Assembly: GCF_009733845.1 (NCBI RefSeq)
Contig: NZ_WNXZ01000001.1
Coordinates: 930,001-994,000 of the forward strand
Direction: 5' to 3'
Origin: Pseudactinotalea terrae
GTDB taxonomy: Bacteria > Actinomycetota > Actinomycetes > Actinomycetales > Beutenbergiaceae
DNA: 64,000 nucleotides
This document shows, piece by piece, positions 1 to 9,027 of this stretch. Numbering within the stretch: the first letter of the stretch is position 1; each line of letters starts with the position of its first letter. The notes beneath the pieces were generated by a model, which had not been told where the DNA came from, did not search any database, and saw nothing but the letters and a program-made list of their open reading frames with translations. A program made the translations under genes and the position numbers.

Positions 1-92
1 GCGGTGTCCCCGCGGGAGCCCGGTCCGGACGACCGTCGAGACCGCTCAGGCACCGGCTTGAGACGGTTCTGTGTGTACGACCCAGACGACAT
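1..92 (-). CDS. Sugar ABC transporter permease 2, N-terminal fragment (cut by window edge)
   Basis: An ATG at 92-90 opens a reading frame that runs off the left edge. It begins MSSGSYTQNRLKPVPERSRR, a hydrophilic basic stretch like the cytoplasmic N-terminus of many MalG-type permeases; no membrane segment is visible yet. A strong ribosome site (GAGGAG, 6 nt before the ATG) lies inside the end of the preceding permease gene, and its stop codon shares one base with this ATG (TGATG), so the two are translationally coupled. Sugar importers of this class need two permeases, which supports the call. Identity is inferred from position, since only about 30 residues are present. Confidence 0.65.
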   Translation of the reverse strand, partial: MSSGSYTQNRLKPVPERSRRSSGPGSRGDT

Positions 93-1069
93 CAGTTGCT
101 CCTCGTCGATCCGCCGGTCAGGCGGTTGATGGCGAACACGAGGCCGGCGAAGACCAGCGTGACGACGGCCATCGCGACACCGACGGCGCTCGCGTACCCG
201 AACTGGCTCTGGGCGAACGCCAGCCGGAACAGGTACTGCGGCATCACGAGCGTCGAGTTGTCGGGTCCGCCCGAGTTGTTCAGGATGTGCATGAACACGA
301 AGGCGTCCAGCGCCGCGATGCCGAGGTAGATCCACGCGGTCTGGATGTTCTCGCGGATGCTCGGGATCGTCACCGACCACATGGTGCGCAAGCGCCCGGC
401 GCCGTCGAGGCGCGCGGCCTCGAACGTCTCCGCAGGGATCGCCTTGATCGCCGCGATGAACAGCAGCATGTAGAAGCCGACGGCGCCCCAGATGATGACG
501 AACATGGACGCCGGCAGCGCCGTGCTGACCTGTCCGAGCCAGTTCTGGCGCAGCCCTGCGGGCAGCAGCCCGTTGAGCAGACCGTTCGAGGGGTCGAACA
601 CCTTGGTGAAGATCACGCCGGCGACCACGGCGGGGATCACGTACGGGAAGAACGAGACCACGCGGTAGAAGCCGGAGTTCTTCACGCCGACCGTCTGCCC
701 GATCCCCCGTCCGCCGACCGTGACGAGCGTGGCGAAGATCATCGCGATCACGATGACCGCGAACGGCACCACGATGGCGAGCTTGATGTTGTTCCCGAGC
801 GCCGTCTTGAAGGTGGCGTCGTTCACCAGCCGCTCGTAGTTCGCGAAGCCGATGATCTCGAACTCCTGCGAGAACCCGCCCCAGTCGGTGAACGAGTAGA
901 ACACCGCCTGGATGAAGGGCCAGATCACCAGCAACAAGAACAGCGCCAGCGGCAGCCCGAGAAACACCAGGAAGAAGCTGATGTTGTCGAATGACCAACG
1001 CGCCTTGCGGCGCGCCCGGGTCCCGGAACGGGACCTGGGCGCGCCGGCGCCGGTGACGGGAGTGGTCAC
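92..1069 (-). CDS. Carbohydrate ABC transporter permease (MalF type)
   Basis: A 325-residue inner-membrane subunit of a sugar importer. After a basic N-terminus (residues 1-27) come six hydrophobic segments, near residues 28-52, 95-120, 137-157, 187-210, 243-262 and 288-315. The EAA loop that docks on the ATPase is visible near residues 215-230 (AETFEAARLDGAGR). The start is GTG at 1069, overlapping the stop of the binding-protein gene by 4 bp (GTGA). Together with the upstream NgcE-like protein it forms an importer probably for N-acetylglucosamine or chitobiose. No ATPase gene is in view; such systems in actinobacteria often share a distant MsiK-type ATPase. Confidence 0.9.
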   Translation of the reverse strand: MTTPVTGAGAPRSRSGTRARRKARWSFDNISFFLVFLGLPLALFLLLVIWPFIQAVFYSFTDWGGFSQEFEIIGFANYERLVNDATFKTALGNNIKLAIVVPFAVIVIAMIFATLVTVGGRGIGQTVGVKNSGFYRVVSFFPYVIPAVVAGVIFTKVFDPSNGLLNGLLPAGLRQNWLGQVSTALPASMFVIIWGAVGFYMLLFIAAIKAIPAETFEAARLDGAGRLRTMWSVTIPSIRENIQTAWIYLGIAALDAFVFMHILNNSGGPDNSTLVMPQYLFRLAFAQSQFGYASAVGVAMAVVTLVFAGLVFAINRLTGGSTRSN

Positions 1070-2487
1070 GAGACCGGGATGACTTCCTGGGTGTTGCGAG
1101 CCTCATCGGTGATGGCCTGGAGGTCGCTGGTGAGCTCCTCGACGCTCTTGGAGCCGTCGAGGAACGCGTTCCAGACGACCAGCTGAGCCTGGTTGAGCCC
1201 GTACAGACCCACGAACTTGTGGGTGAAGGTGTCCGATCCGGCTGCACCCAGCATGTCGACCTGGGAGACCAGCGCGGTCGAACCGAAGCCATCAGCGGGA
1301 ACCGTGTCCTTGATGACCGTCGGTGCCAGCTTCGTCTTGGCGAAGTTGGTGGCCGCCTCGTTCGAGAGCATGATCCGCAGGATCTCCTTGCCGCCTGCGA
1401 CGTTCGCCGCATCGCTGGGGACGATGAACGGCTCACCCGCCTCGGAGTGCAGCGCGGCCGCCGGCAGCGCCGAGGAGTCGTCGACGACGAAGGACGGGAC
1501 GCCCATCATCTGGAAGTCGTCCGCGGTGTTGTCCTTCATCTCGTTCTCGATCCATGAGCCCGAGGGGTACAGCAGCGCGTCCTGGTCGAGAGACCACTGC
1601 GCCTGGGCGTCGGTGAAGAACGTGCCGGACCCGCCGGGCTTGACGTAGCCGGCGTCCACGATCTCCTTCATCGCGGTGAACACGGCCTGCACCGCATCCT
1701 TCGACCAGCAGCCCTCCTCGAGGTTCTCGAGGGCGAGGCGGACCTCGTCGCCACCCTGCTTGATCGCGGAGTCGATGGCCAGGGTCTGGTAGTACGTCGC
1801 CGCCTCCTTGCCCCACGCGAACAGGAACTTGCCCTGCTCCTGCGCCGCGGCGCCGAGCTCGAGGGCCTCGGCCCAGGTCGTCGGGGCAGTCCAGCCGTTG
1901 GCGTCGAACAGGCTCTTCGAGTACCAGACGCCGTACACGGTGAGCACGTAGTTGATCGCCGCGAGCTTGCCGTCGTAGACGCCCGAGTCGAGGACGTTGG
2001 GTGCGATGAGGGTGTCGCGGATCGTGGTGCCCTCGAGGTTGGGAGCGTCCACGACGTCGGTGAGGTCCTCGATCTGCTCGAGGATCGCGCCGAAGCCCAT
2101 CGACTGCGCACCGGAGTTGTCGATCAGGTCCGGCGGGTCGCCGGCGACGAAGCGGGGCTGCAGCGCGGCCGTGATCTCGGTGGTGGGCTCGACCGTGGCC
2201 TCGCCGCCCCACATCTCGTTGAAGATCGCGGTCGCGAACTCGACGTAGTCGACGCCGTAGCCGCCGTTGAAGATCACCGTCTCGACGTTCGAGCCCTCTT
2301 CGATGCCGAAGGGGTTGCTGGCGTCGGCAGGAGCGCTGCTCTCGTCGCCGCCATCGGTGGTCTCGTCGTCGTCACCGCCGCCGCCGCCGGTGGCGCAGGA
2401 GGCGAGGCCGAAGGGCACTGCGGCCGCCGTGAAGAGCGCGCCACGCAGCACGTTCCGGCGGGTGAAGGAGGACTTGGAGTCCGACAT
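1066..2487 (-). CDS. ngcE: NgcE-like N-acetylglucosamine/diacetylchitobiose-binding lipoprotein
   Basis: A 473-residue extracellular solute-binding protein of a sugar ABC importer. The N-terminus has a twin-arginine motif (FTRRNVLRG, residues 8-16), a hydrophobic stretch and a lipobox ending at LASC (Cys near 31), followed by a Gly/Asp/Ser-rich linker, so it is probably a Tat-exported lipoprotein. Family 1 binding-protein features follow, including VIFNGGYG and LQPRFVAGDPPDLID, which recall NgcE of Streptomyces. A clear ribosome site (AAGGAAG) precedes the ATG. It lies 63 bp downstream of the SIS gene and overlaps the permease start by 4 bp. The sugar specificity is inferred from the family and from the neighbouring amino-sugar kinase. 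Confidence 0.85.
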   Translation of the reverse strand: MSDSKSSFTRRNVLRGALFTAAAVPFGLASCATGGGGGDDDETTDGGDESSAPADASNPFGIEEGSNVETVIFNGGYGVDYVEFATAIFNEMWGGEATVEPTTEITAALQPRFVAGDPPDLIDNSGAQSMGFGAILEQIEDLTDVVDAPNLEGTTIRDTLIAPNVLDSGVYDGKLAAINYVLTVYGVWYSKSLFDANGWTAPTTWAEALELGAAAQEQGKFLFAWGKEAATYYQTLAIDSAIKQGGDEVRLALENLEEGCWSKDAVQAVFTAMKEIVDAGYVKPGGSGTFFTDAQAQWSLDQDALLYPSGSWIENEMKDNTADDFQMMGVPSFVVDDSSALPAAALHSEAGEPFIVPSDAANVAGGKEILRIMLSNEAATNFAKTKLAPTVIKDTVPADGFGSTALVSQVDMLGAAGSDTFTHKFVGLYGLNQAQLVVWNAFLDGSKSVEELTSDLQAITDEARNTQEVIPVS

Positions 2488-2550
2488 GGTGGGTGCTTCC
2501 TTTCAGATGGAACCGGCGGTGCGGTCATTGCAGCCGCCGAGGTTGTTCGA

Positions 2551-3315
2551 CTAGATGGACTGGATGCGGCCCTCGTATCGGGCCGTGAGGGCGTCGTTGT
2601 GCTCGTCCCCGCCGGGCACGTTCGCCGAGATGTACACGGGCGGCACCTCGCCGTCGTCGATGAGCTTGGTGACGACGCCGATGGTGAGCGCCTGCGCGAT
2701 GTAGGCCGCCGTGATGGACGACACCGCACCGACGCCCACACCGTCACCGACGGTGAGGGTGGCGTCCCCGTAAGGTGCGAGGTTGTCGATGACGACATCG
2801 GCGACCTCGGACAGTCGCTTCCCGCTGGGGTGCTTGGGATCGACTGCGTTCGTGTGGGCCAGGCTGGTCACGGCGATCAGCCGGTGACCCCGCTCCTTGG
2901 CCGCCAGCGCCATGCCGACGATCGAGGAGTTGACCCCGGAGTTGCTCGCGATGATGAACACGTCGGCGGGGTCGAGGTTGGTGAGGTCCAGCAGCTCGGG
3001 CACCACGGAACCGTCGCGCTCGAGCCCGGCGCCCATGAGGTCGTCGACCACCCGGGTGCCGCGCAGCACCACGTTCCGCAGCGCGATCCGATGCGCGGGG
3101 ATCAAACCGCCGGCGCGACCGGCGATCTCCATCGCGAAGGCCTCGGAGTGCCCGGTACCGAACGCCTGGATGACACCGCCGGCGCGGATCGACGCCACGA
3201 GCAGGTCGATCGCCTCGTCGAGGCCCCCGGATCTCGCCACCTCGGCCAGCTGGCTGAGGCGACCGCTCACCTCCTCGGCGAAGACGGCGTGTGCGTTCGG
3301 GCTGGACTGGTTCAT
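2551..3315 (-). CDS. SIS-domain sugar phosphate-binding protein (UPF0309-like)
   Basis: A 254-residue protein with one sugar isomerase (SIS) domain. The phosphosugar-binding segments are visible at FGTGHSEAFAMEIAGRAGG (near residues 50-70) and IIASNSGVNSSIVGMALAAK (near 125-145). I chose the ATG at 3315, reading MNQSSPNAHAVF. It overlaps the stop of the RpiR gene by 4 bp (ATGA) and has an AGGAGG ribosome site. A longer in-frame reading upstream lacks family similarity. Relatives sit in amino-sugar operons and resemble MurNAc-6-phosphate etherase, but they lack a firmly established reaction. Here it probably handles the phosphorylated sugar made by the divergent kinase. Confidence 0.85.
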   Translation of the reverse strand: MNQSSPNAHAVFAEEVSGRLSQLAEVARSGGLDEAIDLLVASIRAGGVIQAFGTGHSEAFAMEIAGRAGGLIPAHRIALRNVVLRGTRVVDDLMGAGLERDGSVVPELLDLTNLDPADVFIIASNSGVNSSIVGMALAAKERGHRLIAVTSLAHTNAVDPKHPSGKRLSEVADVVIDNLAPYGDATLTVGDGVGVGAVSSITAAYIAQALTIGVVTKLIDDGEVPPVYISANVPGGDEHNDALTARYEGRIQSI

Positions 3316-4226
3316 GCGATGGCCTCCTGAGGGTGCTTGCCGTTGGGGACTGCTCGGTGAGCGGCGACAGCCGCCGCGGACACATCCAGCTTCGCCACTG
3401 CCCCTGCGTAGTCCTCTTGCATGACGAGGATGTAAATGAAGTCGAGGACGAGCAGCTGCGCGTGCTTCGTGGACAGGTCCGCGGGGTGCTGGTACTGGTT
3501 CGGGACGGCGGCGAGCAGGCACTCGTCGGCGACCGCCTCGAGCGGGGTGTGGCGCCTGCTGGTGATGGCCACCGTCAGCGCACCGCAGTCGCGGGCGCGG
3601 CTGAGCATCTCGATCGTCTCGACCGTCTCGCCGCTGTTCGAGATGCCGACGGCGACGTCGGAGGACCCGAGCATCGAGGCACTCGCCAGCCCGGTGTGGA
3701 CATCTGCCCAGGCGTGCGTGTTCACGCCGATGCGGAAGAACCGGTGCTCCATCTCCTGGGCGACGACGGCACTGCCACCGGTGCCGTACAGGTCCACCTG
3801 GCCGCAGTGGGCGATCGCGTGCGCGATACGGCCGCTGGCCTCGAGATCGATGCCGCCTGCGGTGGACTGCAGGGAGCTGACGTGGCCGCTGAGCAGCGTG
3901 CGCAGCACGTCGCGAGGCTCGTCACTGGGCTGGAAGGCCGTGCCGATCTCGACACGCGTCGGTGTGCGACCGACGTCGGTCGCGACCGCGACACGGAACT
4001 GGATGTAGCCGTCGAACCCCAGCATCCTGCAGAAGCGGGTGACCGTGGCCGGTGAGGTGCCGGCGCGGTGGGCAAGCTCGGTGATCGACATCCGCAGCGG
4101 CGCGGTCGGGTCGGACAGCAAGACACGCCCGATCTTGCGCATCGCCTCGCTCATCTGCGGCAGGGCAGACTCGACCTGTTGCGACACCTGCAGGGCGGTG
4201 CCGATCTCGGTCGAGCCAGCGATCAC
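3312..4226 (-). CDS. RpiR-family transcriptional regulator (HTH plus SIS domain)
   Basis: A 304-residue regulator. The N-terminal RpiR helix-turn-helix covers about residues 15-85, with the recognition region at AGTSPATVTRFCRMLGFDG. A C-terminal SIS domain that senses a sugar phosphate covers about residues 125-260 (YGTGGSAVVAQEMEHRFF; VGISNSGETVETIEML). The start is GTG at 4226. It leads the minus-strand amino-sugar operon and faces a divergent kinase gene. The 90-bp gap between them holds a perfect palindrome and an AT-rich imperfect one, both plausible operators. Its probable role is to control uptake and phosphorylation of N-acetylglucosamine or a related sugar. Confidence 0.9.
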   Translation of the reverse strand: MIAGSTEIGTALQVSQQVESALPQMSEAMRKIGRVLLSDPTAPLRMSITELAHRAGTSPATVTRFCRMLGFDGYIQFRVAVATDVGRTPTRVEIGTAFQPSDEPRDVLRTLLSGHVSSLQSTAGGIDLEASGRIAHAIAHCGQVDLYGTGGSAVVAQEMEHRFFRIGVNTHAWADVHTGLASASMLGSSDVAVGISNSGETVETIEMLSRARDCGALTVAITSRRHTPLEAVADECLLAAVPNQYQHPADLSTKHAQLLVLDFIYILVMQEDYAGAVAKLDVSAAAVAAHRAVPNGKHPQEAIA

Positions 4227-4258
4227 TGAAAATCCCTCTCACGTCATTGGGGGTTGGA

Positions 4259-4296
4259 TGAAATATATTCTCATACGATGCTCGTTGTCGAGCATC
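4259..4296. promoter_or_regulatory. Divergent regulatory region with 8-bp inverted repeat (probable RpiR operator)
   Basis: Between the RpiR gene and the divergent kinase, positions 4277-4284 (GATGCTCG) and 4289-4296 (CGAGCATC) form a perfect 8-bp inverted repeat around TTGT. Just upstream, 4259-4273 is unusually AT-rich and reads as an imperfect palindrome with TGAAA and TCTCA arms, also a possible promoter core. RpiR proteins bind such repeats in their own divergent promoters. Binding itself is inferred. Confidence 0.6.
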
Positions 4297-4316
4297 TAGG
4301 ACACAGAAAGATCACA

Positions 4317-5309
4317 ATGCTGCATCTTCTTGGCATCGACGCCGGCGGGACGTCCACCCGGGCGATGCTTCTGACCGGCGATGGCACCTGTCTGGGCATC
4401 GGCCGCGGTGGCCGCGGGAACCCCGTCTCCGACGGCGTCGAGCCCGCCGCCGCTGCGATCGGGACCGCCGTGGCGGGTGCGCTGTCGTTCGCCCCCGAGG
4501 TCCAGCCGGCCGCGATCACCGCCGTCACGCTCGCGATGGCCGGTGGCTCCATCGGAGGACCGGACGCGCCGTGGCTCCGCCCGACGCTCGACGACCTGGG
4601 GGTCCGCGCACCGTCGCGCATCGAGCCGGACCTGTTGGCCATGTTCGCCTCCGGAACGCACGAGCCCGACGGCTACGGCCTGGTCGCCGGAACCGGCTCG
4701 ACGGCGGTCCGGGTGCGCGGGGGCGAGGTCGACCTCACCGCGGACGGCCTGGGGTGGCTGCTCGGCGACAAGGGCTCAGGGTTTTGGATCGGTCACCAGA
4801 TCGCTCGCGCGGTGGCGGCGCACCTGGACGGTCGTGGCCCGGCGACCAGTCTCACCCCCGCCGTTCTCCTCGCCCTGGGGGTGACGGAGACCGCGGAGAT
4901 CGACCGCAACGGCCGGACCGCCTCCCTCGGCCACCTTGTCACCGCGGTGTACGGAGCCTCACCCCTGCGGCTCGCATCACTTGCCCCGCTGGCCTTCGCC
5001 GACACAGCAGACGCCGTCTCGACAGAGATCGTGGCCGAGGCGGAGGCAGCGCTGGCCGAGCTCGTCCTCGACGTCGCGGTGCCCGAGCTGACCGGTCCCC
5101 TGGTGGTCGGCGGTGGTGTGGCGACGCAGCCGCGTGTGCGTGAGGCGGTGGTCGGCACGGTACGGGCGAGGGGCGTCACCGGCCCGGTCCACCGCGTCGA
5201 TGACGGTCTGGTCGGTGCCGGCGTGATCGCCCTGCGGCGCGCGGGCATCCTTGTCGACGCCGAGATCTTCACGCGGCTTGCGGAGACGACTGCCTCACGC
5301 CGTGGCTGA
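4317..5309 (+). CDS. BadF/BadG-type N-acetylglucosamine kinase
   Basis: A 330-residue kinase of the ASKHA fold. Phosphate-1 is at residues 5-15 ([11 protein letters not shown]), the substrate-side GTGSTAVRV lies near residue 125, the amino-sugar kinase motif [16 protein letters not shown] follows near 145-160, and the adenosine motif [10 protein letters not shown] is near 265. The start is the ATG at 4317, directly before the conserved GIDAGGT; an in-frame upstream extension to a TTG at 4254 runs through the operator and is unlikely. It is transcribed away from the RpiR regulator and the importer genes, which supports a role in trapping an imported amino sugar as its 6-phosphate. Its last 15 bp overlap the convergent uvrB. 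Confidence 0.88.
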   Translation: MLHLLGIDAGGTSTRAMLLTGDGTCLGIGRGGRGNPVSDGVEPAAAAIGTAVAGALSFAPEVQPAAITAVTLAMAGGSIGGPDAPWLRPTLDDLGVRAPSRIEPDLLAMFASGTHEPDGYGLVAGTGSTAVRVRGGEVDLTADGLGWLLGDKGSGFWIGHQIARAVAAHLDGRGPATSLTPAVLLALGVTETAEIDRNGRTASLGHLVTAVYGASPLRLASLAPLAFADTADAVSTEIVAEAEAALAELVLDVAVPELTGPLVVGGGVATQPRVREAVVGTVRARGVTGPVHRVDDGLVGAGVIALRRAGILVDAEIFTRLAETTASRRG

Positions 5310-7391
5310 GGTCATCTCCCGGAGCTCGCGCTTGAGGTCGCGGATCTCGTCACGCAGCCGGGCCGCGACCTCGAACTGCAGCTCCTCCGCGGCCGCGTGC
5401 ATCTGGCCCGATAGCTCCTGGATCAGGTCGGCGAGGTCCGCTGCCGGAGCGCCGGCACGCGTGCTGCGCTCCGAGGCGGCGCCCTTGGCAGGCACCGGCG
5501 CCTTGCGGCCCTTGCCCTGCTGTCGGTAACCGCCGGCGAGCAGCTCAGCGGTATCGACATCCTCGCGCGCGAGCATGTCGGTGATGTCACCGATCTTCTT
5601 GCGCAGCGGCGTCGGGTCGATGCCGTGCTCCCGGTTGTACTCGACCTGCGTCTCGCGGCGGCGGCTCGTCTCCTCGAGCGCCGCCTTCATCGACGGCGTG
5701 ATCGTGTCCGCGTACATGTGCACCTGGCCCGAGACGTTACGGGCGGCACGGCCGATGGTCTGGATCAGCGACCGCGACGAGCGGAGGAACCCCTCCTTGT
5801 CGGCATCGAGGATCGCGACCAGCGACACCTCGGGCAGGTCCAGACCCTCACGCAGCAGGTTGATGCCGACCAGCACGTCGTAGACGCCGCTGCGCAGCTC
5901 GCGGAGCAGCTCGACCCGGCGCAGGGTGTCGACCTCGGAGTGCAGGTACCGCACCCGGACATCCCGCTCCAGGAAGTAGTCGGTGAGGTCTTCTGCCATC
6001 TTCTTGGTGAGGGTGGTCACGAGCACGCGCTCGTCGCGGTCGGTGCGCTCCCGGATCTCGTGCAGCAGGTCGTCGATCTGCCCCTTGGTGGGCTTGACCA
6101 CCACCTCCGGGTCGACGAGGCCCGTCGGGCGGATGATCTGCTCGACCACGCCGTCGGACACGGACATCTCGTAGTCGCCCGGGGTCGCCGAGAGGTACAC
6201 GGTCTGACCGATGCGGTCGAGGAACTCCTCCCACTTGAGCGGGCGGTTGTCGACAGCGGACGGCAGCCGGAACCCGTGGTCGACCAGCATCCGCTTGCGC
6301 GAGAAATCGCCCTCGAACATCGCCCCGATCTGAGGCACGGTCACGTGCGACTCGTCGATGACGAGCAGGAAGTCCTCGGGGAAGTAGTCGAGCAGGGTGT
6401 GGGGCGCGCTGCCGGGCTCACGACCATCGATGTGCATCGAGTAGTTCTCGATGCCTGAGCAGCTGCCGATCTGCCGCATCATCTCGATGTCGTAGGTGGT
6501 GCGCATGCGCAGGCGCTGCGCCTCGAGCAGCTTGCCCTGCTTCTCGAAGGTCTCCAGCCGATCCGCGAGCTCGGCCTCGATGCCGGCGATCGCGCGCTCC
6601 ATCCGCTCCGGCCCCGCCACGTAGTGGGTGGCCGGGAACAAGAACATCTCCTCCTCGGCCCGGATCACATCGCCCGTGAGCGGGTGCAGCGTGGCGATCG
6701 AGGTGATCTCATCCCCGAACATCTCGATCCGGATCGCGAGCTCCTCGTAGACCGGGATGATCTCGATCGTGTCGCCACGGACGCGGAACGTGCCGCGCGT
6801 GAACGACATGTCGTTGCGCACGTACTGCATCTGCACGAACCGGCGCAGCAGCTGGTCGCGATCCACCTCCTGCCCCACGTGCAGCCGCACCATGCGGTCG
6901 ACGTACTCCTGGGGCGTGCCGAGCCCGTAGATGCACGAGACCGAGGCCACCACGATCACGTCACGCCGCGTGAGCAACGAGTTCGTGGCCGAGTGCCGCA
7001 GCCGTTCGACCTCGTCGTTGATCGAGGAGTCCTTCTCGATGTAGGTGTCCGTGGAGGGGACGTAGGCCTCGGGCTGGTAGTAGTCGTAGTACGAGACGAA
7101 GTACTCGACAGCGTTGTTCGGCAGCAGCTCGCGGAACTCGGTGGCGAGCTGCGCCGCCAGGGTCTTGTTCGGCGCCATCACCAGCGTGGGCCGCTGCACC
7201 TGCTCGATCATCCAGGCCGTGGTGGCCGACTTCCCGGTACCGGTGGCGCCGAGCAGCACGATGTCCTTCTCGCCGGCGCGCAACCGTTCGGTGAGCTCGG
7301 CGATCGCGGTGGGCTGGTCCCCGGAGGGCGTGTACTCCGAGACGACCTCGAACGGGGCGACGGTGCGCTGGAGATCGGTGACGGGACGCAT
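5295..7391 (-). CDS. uvrB: UvrABC excinuclease subunit B
   Basis: A 698-residue DNA-damage-binding helicase-like subunit of nucleotide excision repair; UvrA loads it and UvrC docks on it. Visible motifs are Walker [11 protein letters not shown] (near residue 48), the beta-hairpin [12 protein letters not shown] that inserts into DNA (near 101-112), the DEAD-like [10 protein letters not shown] (near 350), helicase motifs V and VI ([21 protein letters not shown]) and a C-terminal UVR motif (residues 655-690) for UvrC. The length fits the family. A TAGCGT hexamer ends 6 nt before the ATG, so the mRNA is probably leaderless. No clear LexA box is visible nearby. Confidence 0.98.
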   Translation of the reverse strand: MRPVTDLQRTVAPFEVVSEYTPSGDQPTAIAELTERLRAGEKDIVLLGATGTGKSATTAWMIEQVQRPTLVMAPNKTLAAQLATEFRELLPNNAVEYFVSYYDYYQPEAYVPSTDTYIEKDSSINDEVERLRHSATNSLLTRRDVIVVASVSCIYGLGTPQEYVDRMVRLHVGQEVDRDQLLRRFVQMQYVRNDMSFTRGTFRVRGDTIEIIPVYEELAIRIEMFGDEITSIATLHPLTGDVIRAEEEMFLFPATHYVAGPERMERAIAGIEAELADRLETFEKQGKLLEAQRLRMRTTYDIEMMRQIGSCSGIENYSMHIDGREPGSAPHTLLDYFPEDFLLVIDESHVTVPQIGAMFEGDFSRKRMLVDHGFRLPSAVDNRPLKWEEFLDRIGQTVYLSATPGDYEMSVSDGVVEQIIRPTGLVDPEVVVKPTKGQIDDLLHEIRERTDRDERVLVTTLTKKMAEDLTDYFLERDVRVRYLHSEVDTLRRVELLRELRSGVYDVLVGINLLREGLDLPEVSLVAILDADKEGFLRSSRSLIQTIGRAARNVSGQVHMYADTITPSMKAALEETSRRRETQVEYNREHGIDPTPLRKKIGDITDMLAREDVDTAELLAGGYRQQGKGRKAPVPAKGAASERSTRAGAPAADLADLIQELSGQMHAAAEELQFEVAARLRDEIRDLKRELREMTSATA

Positions 7392-7397
7392 GGGACA

Positions 7398-7403
7398 ACG
7401 CTA
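7398..7403 (-). promoter_or_regulatory. -10 element of leaderless uvrB promoter
   Basis: TAGCGT on the minus strand, 6 nt before the uvrB ATG. This spacing puts the transcription start at or next to the start codon. Confidence 0.55.
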
Positions 7404-7498
7404 CGTCCAGCCACCGACATCTCGGCGTCTGCTCGCTCACAGCGATAACGTGGACGAGCAGCACGCAGTGGGACCGAACCAGGACGGAGGCAGGAACG

Positions 7499-7873
7499 AT
7501 GTCATCGGTGATCGACGAGCTGCTGGAGCTCGAGCACCGGGGCTGGGAGTCCTTGTGCCGGGGCACCGGCGCCGACTTCTACGGACAGCTGATGACCGAG
7601 GACGCCGTGATGGTGCTCGCCCATGGGTTCGCCATGGACCGGGCGGCGGTGATCGCGTCGCTCGACGACGCACCGGCCTGGGACCGGTACGAGATCACCG
7701 ACGAGCGCCTGATCGAGCCCGGCGACGACTGCGCGATCCTGGTCTACTCCGGTCGCGCCCGTCGCGGCGACGAGCCCGAGTTCCACGCGCTGATGTCCAG
7801 CGTCTACACCCGCACCGGTGGGCAGTGGCGGCTCGCTCTCTACCAGCAGACCGTGGTCCCGGGCCGGCAGTGA
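7499..7873 (+). CDS. NTF2-like/SnoaL-fold protein of unknown function
   Basis: A 124-residue protein with the NTF2-like cone fold expected of DUF4440/SnoaL relatives: an N-terminal helix (ELLELEHRGWESL), a short beta-rich body with MTEDAVMVLAHGFAMDR, and the terminal strand pair QWRLALYQQTVVPG. It probably binds a small ligand, but no catalytic residues can be assigned. A good ribosome site (GGAGG) precedes the ATG. The stop overlaps the GTG of the next gene by 4 bp, so it is coupled to the carboxylesterase. Confidence 0.8.
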   Translation: MSSVIDELLELEHRGWESLCRGTGADFYGQLMTEDAVMVLAHGFAMDRAAVIASLDDAPAWDRYEITDERLIEPGDDCAILVYSGRARRGDEPEFHALMSSVYTRTGGQWRLALYQQTVVPGRQ

Positions 7874-8541
7874 CCGAGCTGCCCGTCGACGAGCAGGCCA
7901 CCTGGTGGTCGGTCCCCGCCGCCGAGATCGACCACGCGATCGCCACCCGCCCCCTCGTGGTTCTCCTGCACGGCCTCGGCGCGGACGAGCGCGACCTGGC
8001 CGGACTGGTCCCGGCACTCCCTGCGCCCCTGGTGTACGCGAGCATCCGTGCGCCGCTCCCGATCTCCGGCATGCCCGGCTACGCGTGGTTCCCACCGCTG
8101 CTGGCGGAGGGGATCTCGGCCGACGCCGCCTACGTCGACGCCTCGACCCGTGGCGTGCTGAGCTGGCTCGAGAAGACACACGCACGGGCGCGCACCCACC
8201 AGGCGGTCGCACTGCTCGGTTTCTCCCAGGGCGCGGCGATGGCTGTGCAGCTGCTCCGGCACGCTCCCGAGCTCTTCGCGGGCGCCGTCGCCCTCTCGGG
8301 CTTCGTGGCACCGGGGCTGGTGGCCGGCGACGAGGCGATGTCGCAGATCCGGCCGCCGGTCTTCTGGGGATACGACCCGGCAGACCCGGTGGTCACCACC
8401 CCGGCGACCGATCGGCTGCGCGACTTCCTGGGTGCGCACGCCGACGTCCAGGAGCATCGGTACGCCGGGATCGGGCACGGCATCAGCGGCGCGGAAGCCA
8501 CCGCCGTCGGAAGGTATCTCACGGATCTCCTCGGCGAGTGA
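7870..8541 (+). CDS. Alpha/beta-hydrolase, phospholipase/carboxylesterase family
   Basis: A 223-residue cytoplasmic esterase of the small carboxylesterase (EstB-like) family. The oxyanion region is LLHGLGADERD (near residues 32-43), the nucleophile elbow is GFSQG (Ser near 118), the acid is probably the Asp in YDPADPVV (near 170-178) and the catalytic His sits in GIGHGIS (near 205). I chose GTG at 7870 because it overlaps the preceding stop (GTGA) and gives the family length; the open frame extends far upstream only because of high GC. The substrate is unknown. Confidence 0.88.
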   Translation: MTELPVDEQATWWSVPAAEIDHAIATRPLVVLLHGLGADERDLAGLVPALPAPLVYASIRAPLPISGMPGYAWFPPLLAEGISADAAYVDASTRGVLSWLEKTHARARTHQAVALLGFSQGAAMAVQLLRHAPELFAGAVALSGFVAPGLVAGDEAMSQIRPPVFWGYDPADPVVTTPATDRLRDFLGAHADVQEHRYAGIGHGISGAEATAVGRYLTDLLGE

Positions 8542-8601
8542 CTCCCGGCCTCGGGTGGGGCAGGATGGAGGGACCCGAATGTCGATGAGAGGGAGTTACC
8601 C

Positions 8602-9027
8602 ATGGCTGCTGTGTCGAAGGCAACGACGACCTGGAACGGTGATCTGACCTCGGGGAACGGTTCCACCGCGCTCGAGACCTCGGGCATCGGCACCTACGAG
8701 GTCTCGTGGAAGGCCCGCACGGAGCCCGGCGCCGGCACCACCAACCCCGAGGAGCTGCTGGCCGCGGCTCACGCCTCCTGCTTCTCGATGGCGCTCTCGC
8801 ACGGTCTCGCCGAGAACGGCACGCCGTCCACCTCGGTCACCACGACCGCCGAGGTCAGCTTCGTCGCCGGGACCGGCATCACCGGGATCTCGCTCACGAC
8901 GACGGCGACCGTGCCCGATCTCGATGACGCGGACTTCCAGCGGATCGCCGAGGAGACGAAGACCGGCTGCCCGGTCTCGGCAGCCCTGGCAGCCGTGCCG
9001 ATCACGCTGAGCGCGTCGCTCGCCTGA
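8602..9027 (+). CDS. OsmC/Ohr-family peroxiredoxin
   Basis: A 141-residue thiol peroxidase. The two family cysteines are visible: the peroxidatic one in AAAHASCFSMAL (near residue 60) and the resolving one in TGCPVS (near 124). The N-terminal beta region (TTTWNGDLTSGNG) and the conserved TNPEELLAAAHASCF are typical of the OsmC subgroup, which reduces organic hydroperoxides. A strong ribosome site (GAGAGGGAG) lies 5 to 10 nt before the ATG. The 3' end overlaps the convergent coaE by 26 bp. Confidence 0.92.
   Translation: MAAVSKATTTWNGDLTSGNGSTALETSGIGTYEVSWKARTEPGAGTTNPEELLAAAHASCFSMALSHGLAENGTPSTSVTTTAEVSFVAGTGITGISLTTTATVPDLDDADFQRIAEETKTGCPVSAALAAVPITLSASLA

Noticed and set aside
2551-3522. 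Longer reading of the SIS protein with 69 extra N-terminal residues
   Set aside because: The extra residues are Arg/Pro-rich without similarity and overlap the regulator gene; the ATG at 3315 has a good ribosome site and a 4-bp overlap with the regulator stop.
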